Assembly (NCBI GenBank): GCA_944389885.1
Contig: CALXNZ010000007.1
Location: 31,568-95,567, forward strand
Reading direction: 5' to 3'
DNA from: an uncultured Opitutales bacterium
GTDB lineage: Bacteria > Verrucomicrobiota > Verrucomicrobiia > Opitutales > Intestinicryptomonadaceae
Length of the DNA: 64,000 nucleotides
Position 1 is the first letter of the stretch, and every line of letters begins with the position of its first letter. The notes under the pieces were generated by a model. It worked only from the letters and a program-made list of their open reading frames with translations, made no database searches and was not told where the DNA came from. Position numbers and translations under genes: made by a program. This document shows, piece after piece, positions 11,065 to 18,740 of the stretch.

Positions 11065-11352
11065 ATGATAAATTCGGAAAAAATTCTCAAGGGCTTTAGA
11101 GTCACCGAAAAGGCGACAAACCTTCAAGTAGGCAACCAATACACCTTTGAAGTGGCCGAAGACGCGGACGCCGTTTCCATCGGAAGGGCTGTAGCCAAGA
11201 CATTTGGAGTCAAGGTTCAGCGCGTGAATGTCATGAACGTGAAGGGCAAAGTTAAAGTGTCCCGCATGAGCAAGGGCAACCCCGGCGTCAAAGGCAAAAT
11301 GAAAAAAGCGATAGTGACCCTCAAGAAGGGCGAAACTATCCAACTGGCGTAG
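11065..11352 (+). CDS. rplW: 50S ribosomal protein L23
   Basis: 95 residues. L23 lies at the tunnel exit and docks signal recognition particle and trigger factor. The conserved pattern is present: a start with VTEKATNL, then the NQYTFEVAEDADAVSIGRAV strand-helix and a basic loop followed by KKAIVTLKKGETI. The gene starts 2 bases after the rplD stop, using an AAGGA inside the end of rplD, so the two are translationally linked. Order rplD-rplW-rplB is canonical. Confidence 0.95.
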   Translation: MINSEKILKGFRVTEKATNLQVGNQYTFEVAEDADAVSIGRAVAKTFGVKVQRVNVMNVKGKVKVSRMSKGNPGVKGKMKKAIVTLKKGETIQLA

Positions 11353-11366
11353 TAAAGGAGACTGCA

Positions 11367-12209
11367 ATGGTTATTATTAAGAGAAGACCTTTGACTCCCG
11401 CCCAGAGATTTCTGGAATTGGGGCGCAACGAAGTCGATAACAAACGCCCCGAACGCTCGCTCACTGAAAGCAGGCACAGGGCGAGAGGGCGCAACTGCTA
11501 TGGGCGCATAACCTCGCGCCGCCGCGGAGGCGGGCATAAGAAGCTTTATCGCATAATAGACTTTAAGCGCGACATAATAGACGTTCCCGCGACGGTTGCG
11601 GCGATAGAATACGATCCTTATCGCACGGCCTACATAGCGCTTCTAAACTATGAGAACGGTCAAAAGCGCTATATAATAGCGCCCGACGGGCTCAAAAAAG
11701 GCGATAAGATTGTCAACACAAACAGCAAGCAGGAGGAATTTCCCGTTGGAATGTGCCTGCCGTTGTCGCTGATACCTCCGGCGATGAAAATACACGCGAT
11801 AGAGCTCGAACCCGGCAAAGGCGCTAAAGTTGCGCGCGGAGCCGGCATAGGAGCCCAAGTTGTGGCGGTTGAAGGCGATATGGCAACCGTTAAGATGCCG
11901 AGCGGAGAGGTTCGCATGTTCAACGCCCGCTGCAGGGCCGTCATAGGCGTAGTGGGGAACAGCGAGCATCGCAACCAGAGTCTTGGCAAGGCCGGCAGGA
12001 GCCGCTGGATGGGAAGGCGTCCGCGCGTTCGCGGCGTGGCGATGAACCCGGTAGACCACCCGATGGGCGGCGGTGAAGGAAAGACCTCCGGAGGCGGCCA
12101 GCCCGTGTCGCCATGGGGACAACTCGCAAAGGGTTATCCGACCAGAATCAAGAGCAAGACTTCCAATTCAAAGATAGTTCTGCGCCGCAACGGCAAGAAA
12201 GTAAAATAA
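11367..12209 (+). CDS. rplB: 50S ribosomal protein L2
   Basis: 280 residues. L2 is needed for subunit joining and peptidyl transfer. The diagnostic C-terminal block GVAMNPVDHPMGGGEG, with the key histidine, is present and followed by KTSGGG; the N-terminal GRITSRRRGGGHK is also conserved. A good Shine-Dalgarno AAAGGAG precedes the ATG by 7 bases. It lies between rplW and rpsS as expected. No insertions or degenerate positions were noted. Confidence 0.98.
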   Translation: MVIIKRRPLTPAQRFLELGRNEVDNKRPERSLTESRHRARGRNCYGRITSRRRGGGHKKLYRIIDFKRDIIDVPATVAAIEYDPYRTAYIALLNYENGQKRYIIAPDGLKKGDKIVNTNSKQEEFPVGMCLPLSLIPPAMKIHAIELEPGKGAKVARGAGIGAQVVAVEGDMATVKMPSGEVRMFNARCRAVIGVVGNSEHRNQSLGKAGRSRWMGRRPRVRGVAMNPVDHPMGGGEGKTSGGGQPVSPWGQLAKGYPTRIKSKTSNSKIVLRRNGKKVK

Positions 12210-12223
12210 AGGAGAACTAACAA

Positions 12224-12502
12224 ATGGCACGTTCAATAAAAAAAGGTCCTTTTGTCGATCTGGGTCTCCAGAAGAAAATAGACGAAGCGCAGAAGACCAA
12301 TTCACGCAAGCCGATTCAAACATGGTCGAGGCGTTCGATGATAACGCCCGATTTCATCGGATTGAACTTCAACGTACACAACGGCAAGAAATTCGTGGCC
12401 GTGTATGTGACAGAAAACATGGTGGGACACCGTCTTGGCGAATTTGCGCCTACGCGCTATTTCAAGGGACACAATCCCCACACTAAAAAGGCTGCGATGT
12501 AA
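12224..12502 (+). CDS. rpsS: 30S ribosomal protein S19
   Basis: 92 residues. S19 binds S13 in the 30S head near the A-site tRNA. The sequence is typical: [11 protein letters not shown] at the start, then [25 protein letters not shown], and [12 protein letters not shown] near the end. AAAGGAG lies before the ATG. In nearly all bacteria rplV follows directly; here a small gene for an exported protein starts only 5 bases after the rpsS stop. Confidence 0.97.
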   Translation: MARSIKKGPFVDLGLQKKIDEAQKTNSRKPIQTWSRRSMITPDFIGLNFNVHNGKKFVAVYVTENMVGHRLGEFAPTRYFKGHNPHTKKAAM

Positions 12503-12507
12503 TTGAG

Positions 12508-12849
12508 ATGGTCGGATTTGGCAAAATAGCGCTGTTGACGTTAGTGCTGGTTTTCGGCCTAAGCGGGTTCTGTTTTGCCGATTCTCCCAGTTGGATTCTG
12601 AAGTCGGAGGCGTCAATGTCGGCAAGAGTGGCGCGCGTGGACGCGAACACCTCGGCCTACATAGTAGTTCTCGACTCCGGGACGCGCAACAAGCTCGTGC
12701 CGGGTATGGTCTGCGACGTATATAGGGAGAAAGCCCGCGTGGCAAAAGTAGTATTGGTGGAATCCCTGAGCGACAGGTCTGCTGGCCTTATAATATCGGG
12801 GGACGACGTCAAAGCAGGCGACATTGCCATTGCGGTACCGACGCTTTAA
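12508..12849 (+). CDS. Small exported protein of unknown function inside the S10 operon
   Basis: 113 residues, not a ribosomal protein. A clear signal peptide (basic MVGFGK, then a hydrophobic core, AQ-like cleavage region FCFA/DSP at about residue 24) is followed by one small beta-rich domain. Its pattern, with VARVDANT, VVLDSGTRNKLVPGMVCDVYR, VVLVES and VKAGDIAI, looks like a barrel-type domain with a glycine turn and a final GD. The C-terminal domain of the protein at 30089-31099 shows the same pattern. The gene starts 5 bases after rpsS and ends 25 bases before rplV, on the same strand, so it should be co-transcribed with them. There is no strong Shine-Dalgarno sequence. I do not recognise a function; a periplasmic location is inferred from the signal peptide. 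Confidence 0.8.
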   Translation: MVGFGKIALLTLVLVFGLSGFCFADSPSWILKSEASMSARVARVDANTSAYIVVLDSGTRNKLVPGMVCDVYREKARVAKVVLVESLSDRSAGLIISGDDVKAGDIAIAVPTL

Positions 12850-12874
12850 ACATTTAAAAATATAAGGAAATACA

Positions 12875-13210
12875 ATGGAAGTTAAGGCTTTAACAAAGTT
12901 TGCGCGCATGTCCGACAAGAAGGTGCGCGAAGTGGCCCGCCAGATACAGGGACGCAATGCGGCCGAGGCATTGGAGGTTCTCAAGTTCGTGCCTCGCAAG
13001 AGCGCGCGTTTGATAGCCAAGACATTGGCGAGCGCAATCGCCAACGCCGAGAACAACAACGGCCTGTCGGCGGCTAATCTGAAAATAAAGAGCGCAATAG
13101 TGAACCAGGGCATAGCGTTTAGGCGTTTTCGTCCGGTTGCTCGCGGTTCCGCGCATCCAATAAGAAAGAGGACGAGCCACATTTCGATAGTCCTTAGTGA
13201 CGAGAAATAA
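12875..13210 (+). CDS. rplV: 50S ribosomal protein L22
   Basis: 111 residues. L22 lines the exit tunnel with a long beta hairpin. Family features are KFARMSDKKVREVARQI, the KSARLIAKTLASAIANAENN helix, and the hairpin tip around RRFRPVARGSAHPIRKRTSH. AAGGA lies 8 bases before the ATG. It is separated from rpsS by the inserted exported-protein gene but otherwise precedes rpsC normally. Confidence 0.96.
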   Translation: MEVKALTKFARMSDKKVREVARQIQGRNAAEALEVLKFVPRKSARLIAKTLASAIANAENNNGLSAANLKIKSAIVNQGIAFRRFRPVARGSAHPIRKRTSHISIVLSDEK

Positions 13211-13227
13211 TAATTGAGAGGCAAAAT

Positions 13228-13860
13228 ATGGGTCAAAAAGTAAATCCTAAAGGTTTCCGTCTCGCGGTTCGTCGCGATTGGGAGTCGCGTTGGTATGCGA
13301 ACAAGGCGGATTATGCCAAGTCGGTCAATGAGGACTACCGCATACGCGAATTTCTCAGCGAAAAGCTTAAAGCGGCTGCAGTGCCCCGCATATTCATAGA
13401 GAGGGCTGGATCTCGCGTTCGCGTGAAGATATACACGGCGCGTCCGGGAGTGGTAATAGGCCAAAAAGGGGCTTCGCTGGAGGCTCTCAAGGCTGAGTTG
13501 AGCAAAAAGTTTGGCAAGGAGATACTCCTTGACATACAGGAAGTGAAGAAGCCCGACTTGGTGGCATATCTGGTGGCCGAGAGCATAGCATTGCAGCTTG
13601 AAAGGCGCATATCTTTCCGCAGGGCGATAAAGAAGGCTATAAAGAGCTCTATGGACATGGGAGCCGACGGAATAAAAATCCAATGTTCCGGACGCTTGGG
13701 CGGAGCCGAAATAGCGCGCACTGAATGGCAGAGAAAAGGGCGCATACCCTTGCATACGCTGCGTGAGAATATCGACTACGGCTTTGCCGAGGCGCATACT
13801 CTTTACGGGAAAATCGGCGTAAAGTGCTGGTTGTGCCTGAAACCCGAAGACAACATCTAA
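13228..13860 (+). CDS. rpsC: 30S ribosomal protein S3
   Basis: 210 residues. S3 forms part of the mRNA entry pore. The start MGQKVNPKGFRLAV is diagnostic, the KH domain has the VVIGQKGASLEALK loop, and the C-terminal domain has GRLGGAEIARTEW and the GRIPLHTLRENIDYG block. It lies in the usual order between rplV and rplP, with GAGAGG as ribosome binding site. Confidence 0.97.
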   Translation: MGQKVNPKGFRLAVRRDWESRWYANKADYAKSVNEDYRIREFLSEKLKAAAVPRIFIERAGSRVRVKIYTARPGVVIGQKGASLEALKAELSKKFGKEILLDIQEVKKPDLVAYLVAESIALQLERRISFRRAIKKAIKSSMDMGADGIKIQCSGRLGGAEIARTEWQRKGRIPLHTLRENIDYGFAEAHTLYGKIGVKCWLCLKPEDNI

Positions 13861-13875
13861 ATTTAAGGAACGCAG

Positions 13876-14304
13876 ATGGCAAATATACTTCCCGCAAAGA
13901 CCAAGTACCGCAAGGTGCAAAAGGGCCGCAATCGCGGCATGGCAAAAGGCGGCGACACGATAGCTTTTGGCGACTACGCAATGCAGGCTTTGGAAAGAGG
14001 CAAATGCTCGTCCTCGCAGCTTGAGGCTGCTCGTGTGGCCATAAACAGGTATTTCAAGCGCCGCGGCAAAGTTTGGATGCGCGTGTTCCCGCAGAAGAGC
14101 GTCACCAAGAAGCCCGCCGAAACCAGAATGGGAAAAGGCAAGGGAGCTGTCGAATATTGGTGCGCAATAATCAAGCCGGGCACGATACTCTTTGAGGCAT
14201 CGGGCATTCCGGCCAGCATGGCCAGGGAAGCCATGAGGCTCGCCGACGGCAAATTGCCCTTCAGGTGCAGGTTCGTGGTGAGAGAAGGCGTTGAAATCCT
14301 CTAA
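13876..14304 (+). CDS. rplP: 50S ribosomal protein L16
   Basis: 142 residues. L16 helps position tRNAs in the A and P sites of the 50S subunit. Features seen are PAKTKYRKVQKGRNRG, the QLEAARVAINRYFKRRGKVW segment, and FPQKSVTKKPAETRMGKGKG. The conserved C-terminal LADGKLPFRCRFV follows. AAGGA precedes the ATG. Position between rpsC and rpmC is canonical. Confidence 0.97.
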   Translation: MANILPAKTKYRKVQKGRNRGMAKGGDTIAFGDYAMQALERGKCSSSQLEAARVAINRYFKRRGKVWMRVFPQKSVTKKPAETRMGKGKGAVEYWCAIIKPGTILFEASGIPASMAREAMRLADGKLPFRCRFVVREGVEIL

Positions 14305-14322
14305 TAATAGGGAGAACGGCAA

Positions 14323-14511
14323 ATGAAGGCAAAAGAAATAAGAGAACTTTCGGCGGAGGAAATCGGCAAGAAGCTGAGGGATATGCGCGAAGAATTGCTT
14401 AATCTCAATATCCGCAAGGCTACGGGCAACGTTGAAAATCCGGCTCGCATACGTCAATTGCGCCGCGACATCGCCCGCTTGGAAACCGTGAAAGCCCAAA
14501 AGAAAGCGTAG
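14323..14511 (+). CDS. rpmC: 50S ribosomal protein L29
   Basis: 62 residues, two-helix protein at the tunnel exit. It starts MKAKEIRELSAEEIGKKLRDM and has the conserved LNLNIRKATGNVENPARIRQLRRDIARL pattern. GGGAG lies before the ATG. Canonical position between rplP and rpsQ. Confidence 0.95.
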   Translation: MKAKEIRELSAEEIGKKLRDMREELLNLNIRKATGNVENPARIRQLRRDIARLETVKAQKKA

Positions 14512-14520
14512 GATAGCAAG

Positions 14521-14805
14521 ATGGCAGAAGAAAAGAGAAAAACACGCAGAAGTCTCGTGGGCGTAGTGACGTCGCGCTCGGGAGATAAGAGTATAAAGAT
14601 TACCTATTTTTATAAGGTTCCGCACGCGTTGTATCGCAAGGAGATCCGCCGCAAGACAGTGCTTCACGTTCACGACGAGAAGAACGAATGCGGAATAGGC
14701 GACAAGGTAGAAGTGACAGAGACGCGCCCCTTGAGCAAGATGAAGAGGTTCCGCGTTGTGCGCATAATAGAGAAGGCGCCGGAAACTGCGGCGTCCGCAG
14801 AATAA
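14521..14805 (+). CDS. rpsQ: 30S ribosomal protein S17
   Basis: 94 residues. An OB-fold 30S protein that binds 16S rRNA early in assembly. The family pattern is present: LVGVVTSRSGDKSIKI, then YRKEIRRKTVLHVHDEKNECGIGDKVEVTETRPLSK. A short acidic/alanine C-terminal tail (APETAASAE) is added. AGGA of the Shine-Dalgarno sequence overlaps the rpmC stop. Confidence 0.95.
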   Translation: MAEEKRKTRRSLVGVVTSRSGDKSIKITYFYKVPHALYRKEIRRKTVLHVHDEKNECGIGDKVEVTETRPLSKMKRFRVVRIIEKAPETAASAE

Positions 14806-14820
14806 GAGGAGGGCATTGCA

Positions 14821-15186
14821 ATGATACAAATGCAGACAAAACTCGTGGTGGCGGACAACACCGGCGCAAAGGAAGTGACAATGATCCGCAGGCTTGGGCA
14901 GTTGAGCCGCACGGCGCATGTTGGCGACGTGATAGTAGTGGCGGTAAAATCCTCCTCGCCCGAAGCCGCTGTGAAAAAGGGTTCCGTGGCGAAGGCGGTA
15001 ATCGTTAGGACAAAGGCGCCGATACGCCGTCCGGACGGGTCGTACCTTCGTTTCGATTCGAATGCCTGTGTGATATTGGACGGCACCGGCAATCCCAAAG
15101 GCACGCGCATATTTGGCCCCGTGGCCAGGGAATTGCGCGCAAAGAACTTTATGAAGATAATTTCACTTGCACCGGAGGTTCTCTAA
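14821..15186 (+). CDS. rplN: 50S ribosomal protein L14
   Basis: 121 residues. L14 forms an intersubunit bridge and contacts L19. Diagnostic segments are [19 protein letters not shown], the [17 protein letters not shown] core, and [16 protein letters not shown] near the end. It has one of the strongest ribosome binding sites of the cluster (GAGGAGGG). Only one base separates its stop from the rplX start. Confidence 0.97.
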   Translation: MIQMQTKLVVADNTGAKEVTMIRRLGQLSRTAHVGDVIVVAVKSSSPEAAVKKGSVAKAVIVRTKAPIRRPDGSYLRFDSNACVILDGTGNPKGTRIFGPVARELRAKNFMKIISLAPEVL

Positions 15187-15187
15187 T

Positions 15188-15445
15188 ATGAAAGCATCAG
15201 TAAAAAAAGGCGACGAAGTCGTGGTGATAGCAGGATCCGCCAAAGGTGCGCGCGGCAAGGTTTTAGCGGTATTTCCGCGCAAGGAGCGCGTAATAGTGGA
15301 AGGCGTAAACGTGCGCAAGCACCACGAGCGCAAGAGCCAGAAGAATCCCGAGGGTTCGATAGCCGAGCGCGAGCATTCAATACATATTTCAAACGTAATG
15401 TCAGCCGGGCGTTTTGACGCGAAGAAAAGCGCGAAAAAAGCGTAA
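15188..15445 (+). CDS. rplX: 50S ribosomal protein L24
   Basis: 85 residues. L24 is an assembly initiator of the 50S subunit with a KOW motif (KKGDEVVVIAGSAKGARGKV, residues about 6-25). The ATG at 15188, 5 bases after GGAGG-containing sequence at the end of rplN, gives the family-like N-terminus MKASVKKGDE. A frame-consistent upstream start at 15167 would overlap rplN by 20 bases and adds seven residues without homology, so I reject it. rplE follows at 24 bases. Confidence 0.94.
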   Translation: MKASVKKGDEVVVIAGSAKGARGKVLAVFPRKERVIVEGVNVRKHHERKSQKNPEGSIAEREHSIHISNVMSAGRFDAKKSAKKA

Positions 15446-15469
15446 GCGGAGACGAGAAAGCGAGAAAAA

Positions 15470-16039
15470 ATGACAACACCGGTATTAAAGAAGATATACG
15501 CGGAAAAAGTGGCGCCCGAATTAAAGAAGATTTTGGGTGTTGAGAATCCGCATTTGGTGCCCACATTGGAGAAGATAGTAATCAGCTCCGGCATACGCAG
15601 CGAAGCTCCCAAAGATTGGGTGGCCGAAGTTGTGAAGGAAATCGCCAAGATAAGCGGGCAGCAGCCCGTAGTCACAAAAGCCCGCAAGAGCATAGCGAAT
15701 TTCAAATTGCGCGAGGGGCAGCCCAACGGCGTAAAAGTGACGCTTCGCGGGGCGCGCATGTGGGAGTTTTTGTACAAGTTTATAGCGGTGGTTTTGCCGT
15801 CCATAAGAGACTTCCGCGGAGTGGGAGGCAAGCTTGACGGCGCCGGGAACTACAACTACGGCATAGCAGACCATACGATATTTCCGGAAGTGACAGTGGA
15901 TCCGGGCCGCAAGAATATAGGCATGGACATCACCATAGTCACAACCGCTTCCGACGATAACGGCGGCAGAGAGCTTCTCAGGCTTTTGGGAATGCCTTTC
16001 CGCAAACCCGCCAAGACAACCGCAACCGTGCAGAAATAA
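15470..16039 (+). CDS. rplE: 50S ribosomal protein L5
   Basis: 189 residues. L5 binds 5S rRNA and forms a bridge to S13. The sequence holds [17 protein letters not shown], the [25 protein letters not shown] segment, the [19 protein letters not shown] loop, and DITIVTTA near the end. GGAG lies upstream of the ATG. The order rplX-rplE-rpsN is standard. Confidence 0.97.
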   Translation: MTTPVLKKIYAEKVAPELKKILGVENPHLVPTLEKIVISSGIRSEAPKDWVAEVVKEIAKISGQQPVVTKARKSIANFKLREGQPNGVKVTLRGARMWEFLYKFIAVVLPSIRDFRGVGGKLDGAGNYNYGIADHTIFPEVTVDPGRKNIGMDITIVTTASDDNGGRELLRLLGMPFRKPAKTTATVQK

Positions 16040-16044
16040 AAATC

Positions 16045-16350
16045 ATGGCAAAGAAATCATCGATAGAACGCAATTTGAAGCGTCAAAGGTTGACGGCGAA
16101 ATACGCCGCCAAGAAAGCGGAGCTGAAGAAGATTTTGGCAGATCCCAAAACGAGCGACGAAGACTTTTTCGCCGCGCAGCGCAAGTTGGCGAAAATTCCC
16201 CGCAACGCTTCCAAGATCAGGATACGCAATCGCTGTTCCATAACGGGGCGTCCGCGCGGATACATTCGTAAATTCGGGTTGTCGCGCATAACGTTTCGCG
16301 AGTTGGCGTCGGACGGCAAGCTGCCTGGCGTGACAAAATCATCGTGGTAA
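16045..16350 (+). CDS. rpsN: 30S ribosomal protein S14, zinc-independent type
   Basis: 101 residues, the long form of S14. The C-terminal core [21 protein letters not shown] is intact, but the two CxxC pairs of the short zinc-binding form are absent (only one cysteine in the segment). S14 sits in the 30S head. It starts 5 bases after rplE with no clear Shine-Dalgarno sequence, so re-initiation by ribosomes finishing rplE is likely. The zinc-free type fits the loss of the second zinc site in RpoC. Confidence 0.96.
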   Translation: MAKKSSIERNLKRQRLTAKYAAKKAELKKILADPKTSDEDFFAAQRKLAKIPRNASKIRIRNRCSITGRPRGYIRKFGLSRITFRELASDGKLPGVTKSSW

Positions 16351-16368
16351 AGCGAAAGGAAAAATAAG

Positions 16369-16764
16369 ATGGCTACACACGACAGTATAGGCGACTTTTT
16401 AACCATAATCCGCAATGCGAGCTCTGCGGGCAAGGAAACTCTCACCACCCAGTGGTCGAAGATGCGCGAGGGCATAGCCAAGATACTGAAGGAGGAGGGA
16501 TATATATCCTCTTACGAGGTTGGCGGCGATGCAGGGAAAAAAGTAATAAGCATAAACATGAAATATGTGGGCGGAGTTCCTGCGATTGTGGGTATAACCC
16601 GCGTCAGCAAGCCCGGTTGCCGCATTTATTTTGAATATAGAAGCATACCCAGGGTATTGAACGGCATGGGAATCTCCATTCTTACGACGTCGCAGGGCGT
16701 GCTTAAGGACTCCGATTGCCGCGCGAAGAAAGTGGGCGGCGAAATAATCTGCAAGGTTTGGTAA
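16369..16764 (+). CDS. rpsH: 30S ribosomal protein S8
   Basis: 131 residues. S8 binds the central domain of 16S rRNA and in some bacteria represses the spc operon. It starts with THDSIGDFLTIIRNASSAGKE and ends with the signature GISILTTSQGVLKDSDCRAKKVGGEIICKVW. AAAGGA precedes the ATG. Position between rpsN and rplF is canonical. Confidence 0.97.
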   Translation: MATHDSIGDFLTIIRNASSAGKETLTTQWSKMREGIAKILKEEGYISSYEVGGDAGKKVISINMKYVGGVPAIVGITRVSKPGCRIYFEYRSIPRVLNGMGISILTTSQGVLKDSDCRAKKVGGEIICKVW

Positions 16765-16774
16765 GGATTGCGCT

Positions 16775-17323
16775 ATGAGTAGAATAGGTAAACATCCAGT
16801 AGCGATACCGGCCGGCGTAAAGGCCGCCGTGGAAGGCAATACGGTAAAAGTGGAAGGACCAAAAGGAAAGCTCAGCCAGTCCTTTGACGGAGCGGTGAAA
16901 ATATCGTTTGCCGACGGCCACATATCCGTCGAGCCCGCGAGCGCGTCGCGTTTTTCCAATGCAATGCACGGAACTGCCCGAAGCATAATAGCATCAATGG
17001 TAAAAGGCGTTTCGGAAGGCTATAAGAAGGTTTTGGAAATAAAGGGCGTAGGATTTAAAGCCGAGCTCAAAGGCAAGCGCTTGACGCTTTCTTTGGGTTA
17101 TGCCCATCCCTGCGACTACGATATTCCCGAAGGTATAAATGTTACGGTCGGCGAAGCCGCAGATAAGAGCCCGGTGGTTACGGTCGAAGGTGCAAGCAAG
17201 CACATGGTCGGCCAGGTGGCGTCGGATCTCAAGCATTTCTATCCTGTCGAGCCCTATAAGGGCAAGGGTGTTAGAATTCAAGGAGAATACGTCCGCCGCA
17301 AGGAAGGCAAAAAGACAGCATAG
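16775..17323 (+). CDS. rplF: 50S ribosomal protein L6
   Basis: 182 residues. L6 lies near the sarcin-ricin loop. The start MSRIGKHPVAIPAGV and the two repeated domains are typical. The C-terminal signature GQVASDLKHFYPVEPYKGKGVRIQGEYVRRKEGKK is complete. AAGGA lies 8 bases before the ATG. rplR follows at 26 bases. Confidence 0.97.
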   Translation: MSRIGKHPVAIPAGVKAAVEGNTVKVEGPKGKLSQSFDGAVKISFADGHISVEPASASRFSNAMHGTARSIIASMVKGVSEGYKKVLEIKGVGFKAELKGKRLTLSLGYAHPCDYDIPEGINVTVGEAADKSPVVTVEGASKHMVGQVASDLKHFYPVEPYKGKGVRIQGEYVRRKEGKKTA

Positions 17324-17349
17324 CTTTGCGGAGCTGAAAGGAAAAATAT

Positions 17350-17712
17350 ATGAAATTTCTCAAGAAACAACTATTGGAACAAAAACGTCGTTGGCGCGTG
17401 CGCAGGCGCGTGTCCGGAACGCCGGAACGCCCGAGGCTCTCGGTCTGCTTTTCAAACAAACATATATATGCCCAATGCATAGACGACACCGTCGGCAAGA
17501 CTCTCGCTGCCGCCTGCACGACTTCAAAGGAATTGAAGGGGGAAAAGCTGCTGCCAAATGTGGCCGGGGCGAAAGTTCTCGGGGAGAAATTCGGAGCCAA
17601 GCTGAACGCGATAGGAGTAAAATCGGTAGTTTTCGACAGGGGAGCTCGCCGTTATCATGGTTGCGTGAAAAGTTTTGCGGACGCAGTTCGCTCCACCGGC
17701 ATCAACTTCTAA
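17350..17712 (+). CDS. rplR: 50S ribosomal protein L18
   Basis: 120 residues. L18 binds 5S rRNA in the central protuberance. Features are RRWRVRRRVSGTPERPRLSVCFSNKHIYAQCIDD and the C-terminal VVFDRGARRYHGCVKSFADAVR. AAAGGA lies before the ATG. Canonical position before rpsE. Confidence 0.96.
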   Translation: MKFLKKQLLEQKRRWRVRRRVSGTPERPRLSVCFSNKHIYAQCIDDTVGKTLAAACTTSKELKGEKLLPNVAGAKVLGEKFGAKLNAIGVKSVVFDRGARRYHGCVKSFADAVRSTGINF

Positions 17713-17727
17713 TCGGAATCGCATAAA

Positions 17728-18231
17728 ATGAGAAAAGAATTCAAGAACAAACACGCGGCGGTGGAAGAGGCCGCTCCGGAATTCATAGAGAAGGTTGTGC
17801 ATATAAACCGTTGCGCCAAAGTGGTAAAAGGCGGTCGGCGTTTCACATTTTCGGCGCTTGTCGTCATAGGGGACGGCAAGGGCAACATAGGGCTCGGTTG
17901 CGGAAAGTCGAAGGAGGTTCCCGACGCAATAAAGAAAGCGACGGACAAGGCCAAGAAACTTATGAGGGCAGTGAGCCTTAAAGATAATACCATACCCCAC
18001 GAAGTTGTCGGTGAATCTGACGGCGGCATAGTAATGTTGAAACCCGCCTCTCCCGGTACCGGCGTTATAGCCGGAGGCGGAGTGAGGGCGGTTCTCGAAG
18101 CGGCCGGCGTCAAAGATGTGCTCAGCAAGTCTTTGGGGTCCAACAACAACATGGCCATGGTGAACGCGACTTTTGCCGCTCTTTCTAAATTGCGCACAGC
18201 CGAAGCCATAAGCGCCATCAGAAGCATATAG
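17728..18231 (+). CDS. rpsE: 30S ribosomal protein S5
   Basis: 167 residues. S5 contributes to decoding accuracy and mRNA helicase function. The double-stranded RNA-binding-like domain ([37 protein letters not shown]) and the C-terminal [18 protein letters not shown] are present. Its stop is only 11 bases from rplO, so the L30 gene that often lies between is absent here. Confidence 0.97.
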   Translation: MRKEFKNKHAAVEEAAPEFIEKVVHINRCAKVVKGGRRFTFSALVVIGDGKGNIGLGCGKSKEVPDAIKKATDKAKKLMRAVSLKDNTIPHEVVGESDGGIVMLKPASPGTGVIAGGGVRAVLEAAGVKDVLSKSLGSNNNMAMVNATFAALSKLRTAEAISAIRSI

Positions 18232-18242
18232 GAATTACGATT

Positions 18243-18716
18243 ATGAAGTTGCACACTCTTTCCAATCCAAAAGGGGCTAAACATTCACGCAAGCGTTTGG
18301 GCTGCGGCGTAGGCAGCGGACACGGCAAGACTTCCGGACGCGGCCATAAAGGAGCAAAAGCCCGCAGCGGCGGGCATGTGCGCGCCGGTTTTGAAGGCGG
18401 CCAAATGCCGCTCTACCGCAAACTGCCGCATCGCGGATTCAACAACAAGAACTGGGCCGTGGAATATGCAGTTGTAAATGTGGGCGATCTCGAAAATCTC
18501 GGACTTGACGAAATCAGCAGGGAAGATTTGGTTGTTGCCGGTTTGGTAAGGGCTTCGTCGGATCTCGTAAAAATTCTCGGGAACGGAGATTTGTCGAAGA
18601 AGATAGTTGTGAAAGCCGACAAGTTTTCCGCAAGCGCCGTAAAGAAAATTGAGGCCGCAGGCGGAAAAGCCGTGTTGAACGAAGCCGCGAAACCTGCGGA
18701 AAAATCCGAAAAATAA
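18243..18716 (+). CDS. rplO: 50S ribosomal protein L15
   Basis: 157 residues. L15 is a late-assembly 50S protein. The glycine-rich N-terminal part (KRLGCGVGSGHGKTSGRGHKGAKARSGG) and the EGGQMPLYRKLPHRGF segment are diagnostic. A short lysine/alanine/glutamate tail ends the protein. AGGA lies just upstream. It is followed by secY, as usual. Confidence 0.97.
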   Translation: MKLHTLSNPKGAKHSRKRLGCGVGSGHGKTSGRGHKGAKARSGGHVRAGFEGGQMPLYRKLPHRGFNNKNWAVEYAVVNVGDLENLGLDEISREDLVVAGLVRASSDLVKILGNGDLSKKIVVKADKFSASAVKKIEAAGGKAVLNEAAKPAEKSEK

Positions 18717-18740
18717 CCTTCCTTACGAATTTGCCAAGAT

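Noticed and set aside
12613..14919. 768-residue minus-strand open frame under the S10 operon
   Set aside because: Antisense to rplV, rpsC, rplP and neighbours, with low-complexity translation and no family pattern.
15167..15187. Longer start for rplX overlapping rplN
   Set aside because: It would add seven residues not seen in L24; the ATG at 15188 has GGAGG at a good distance.
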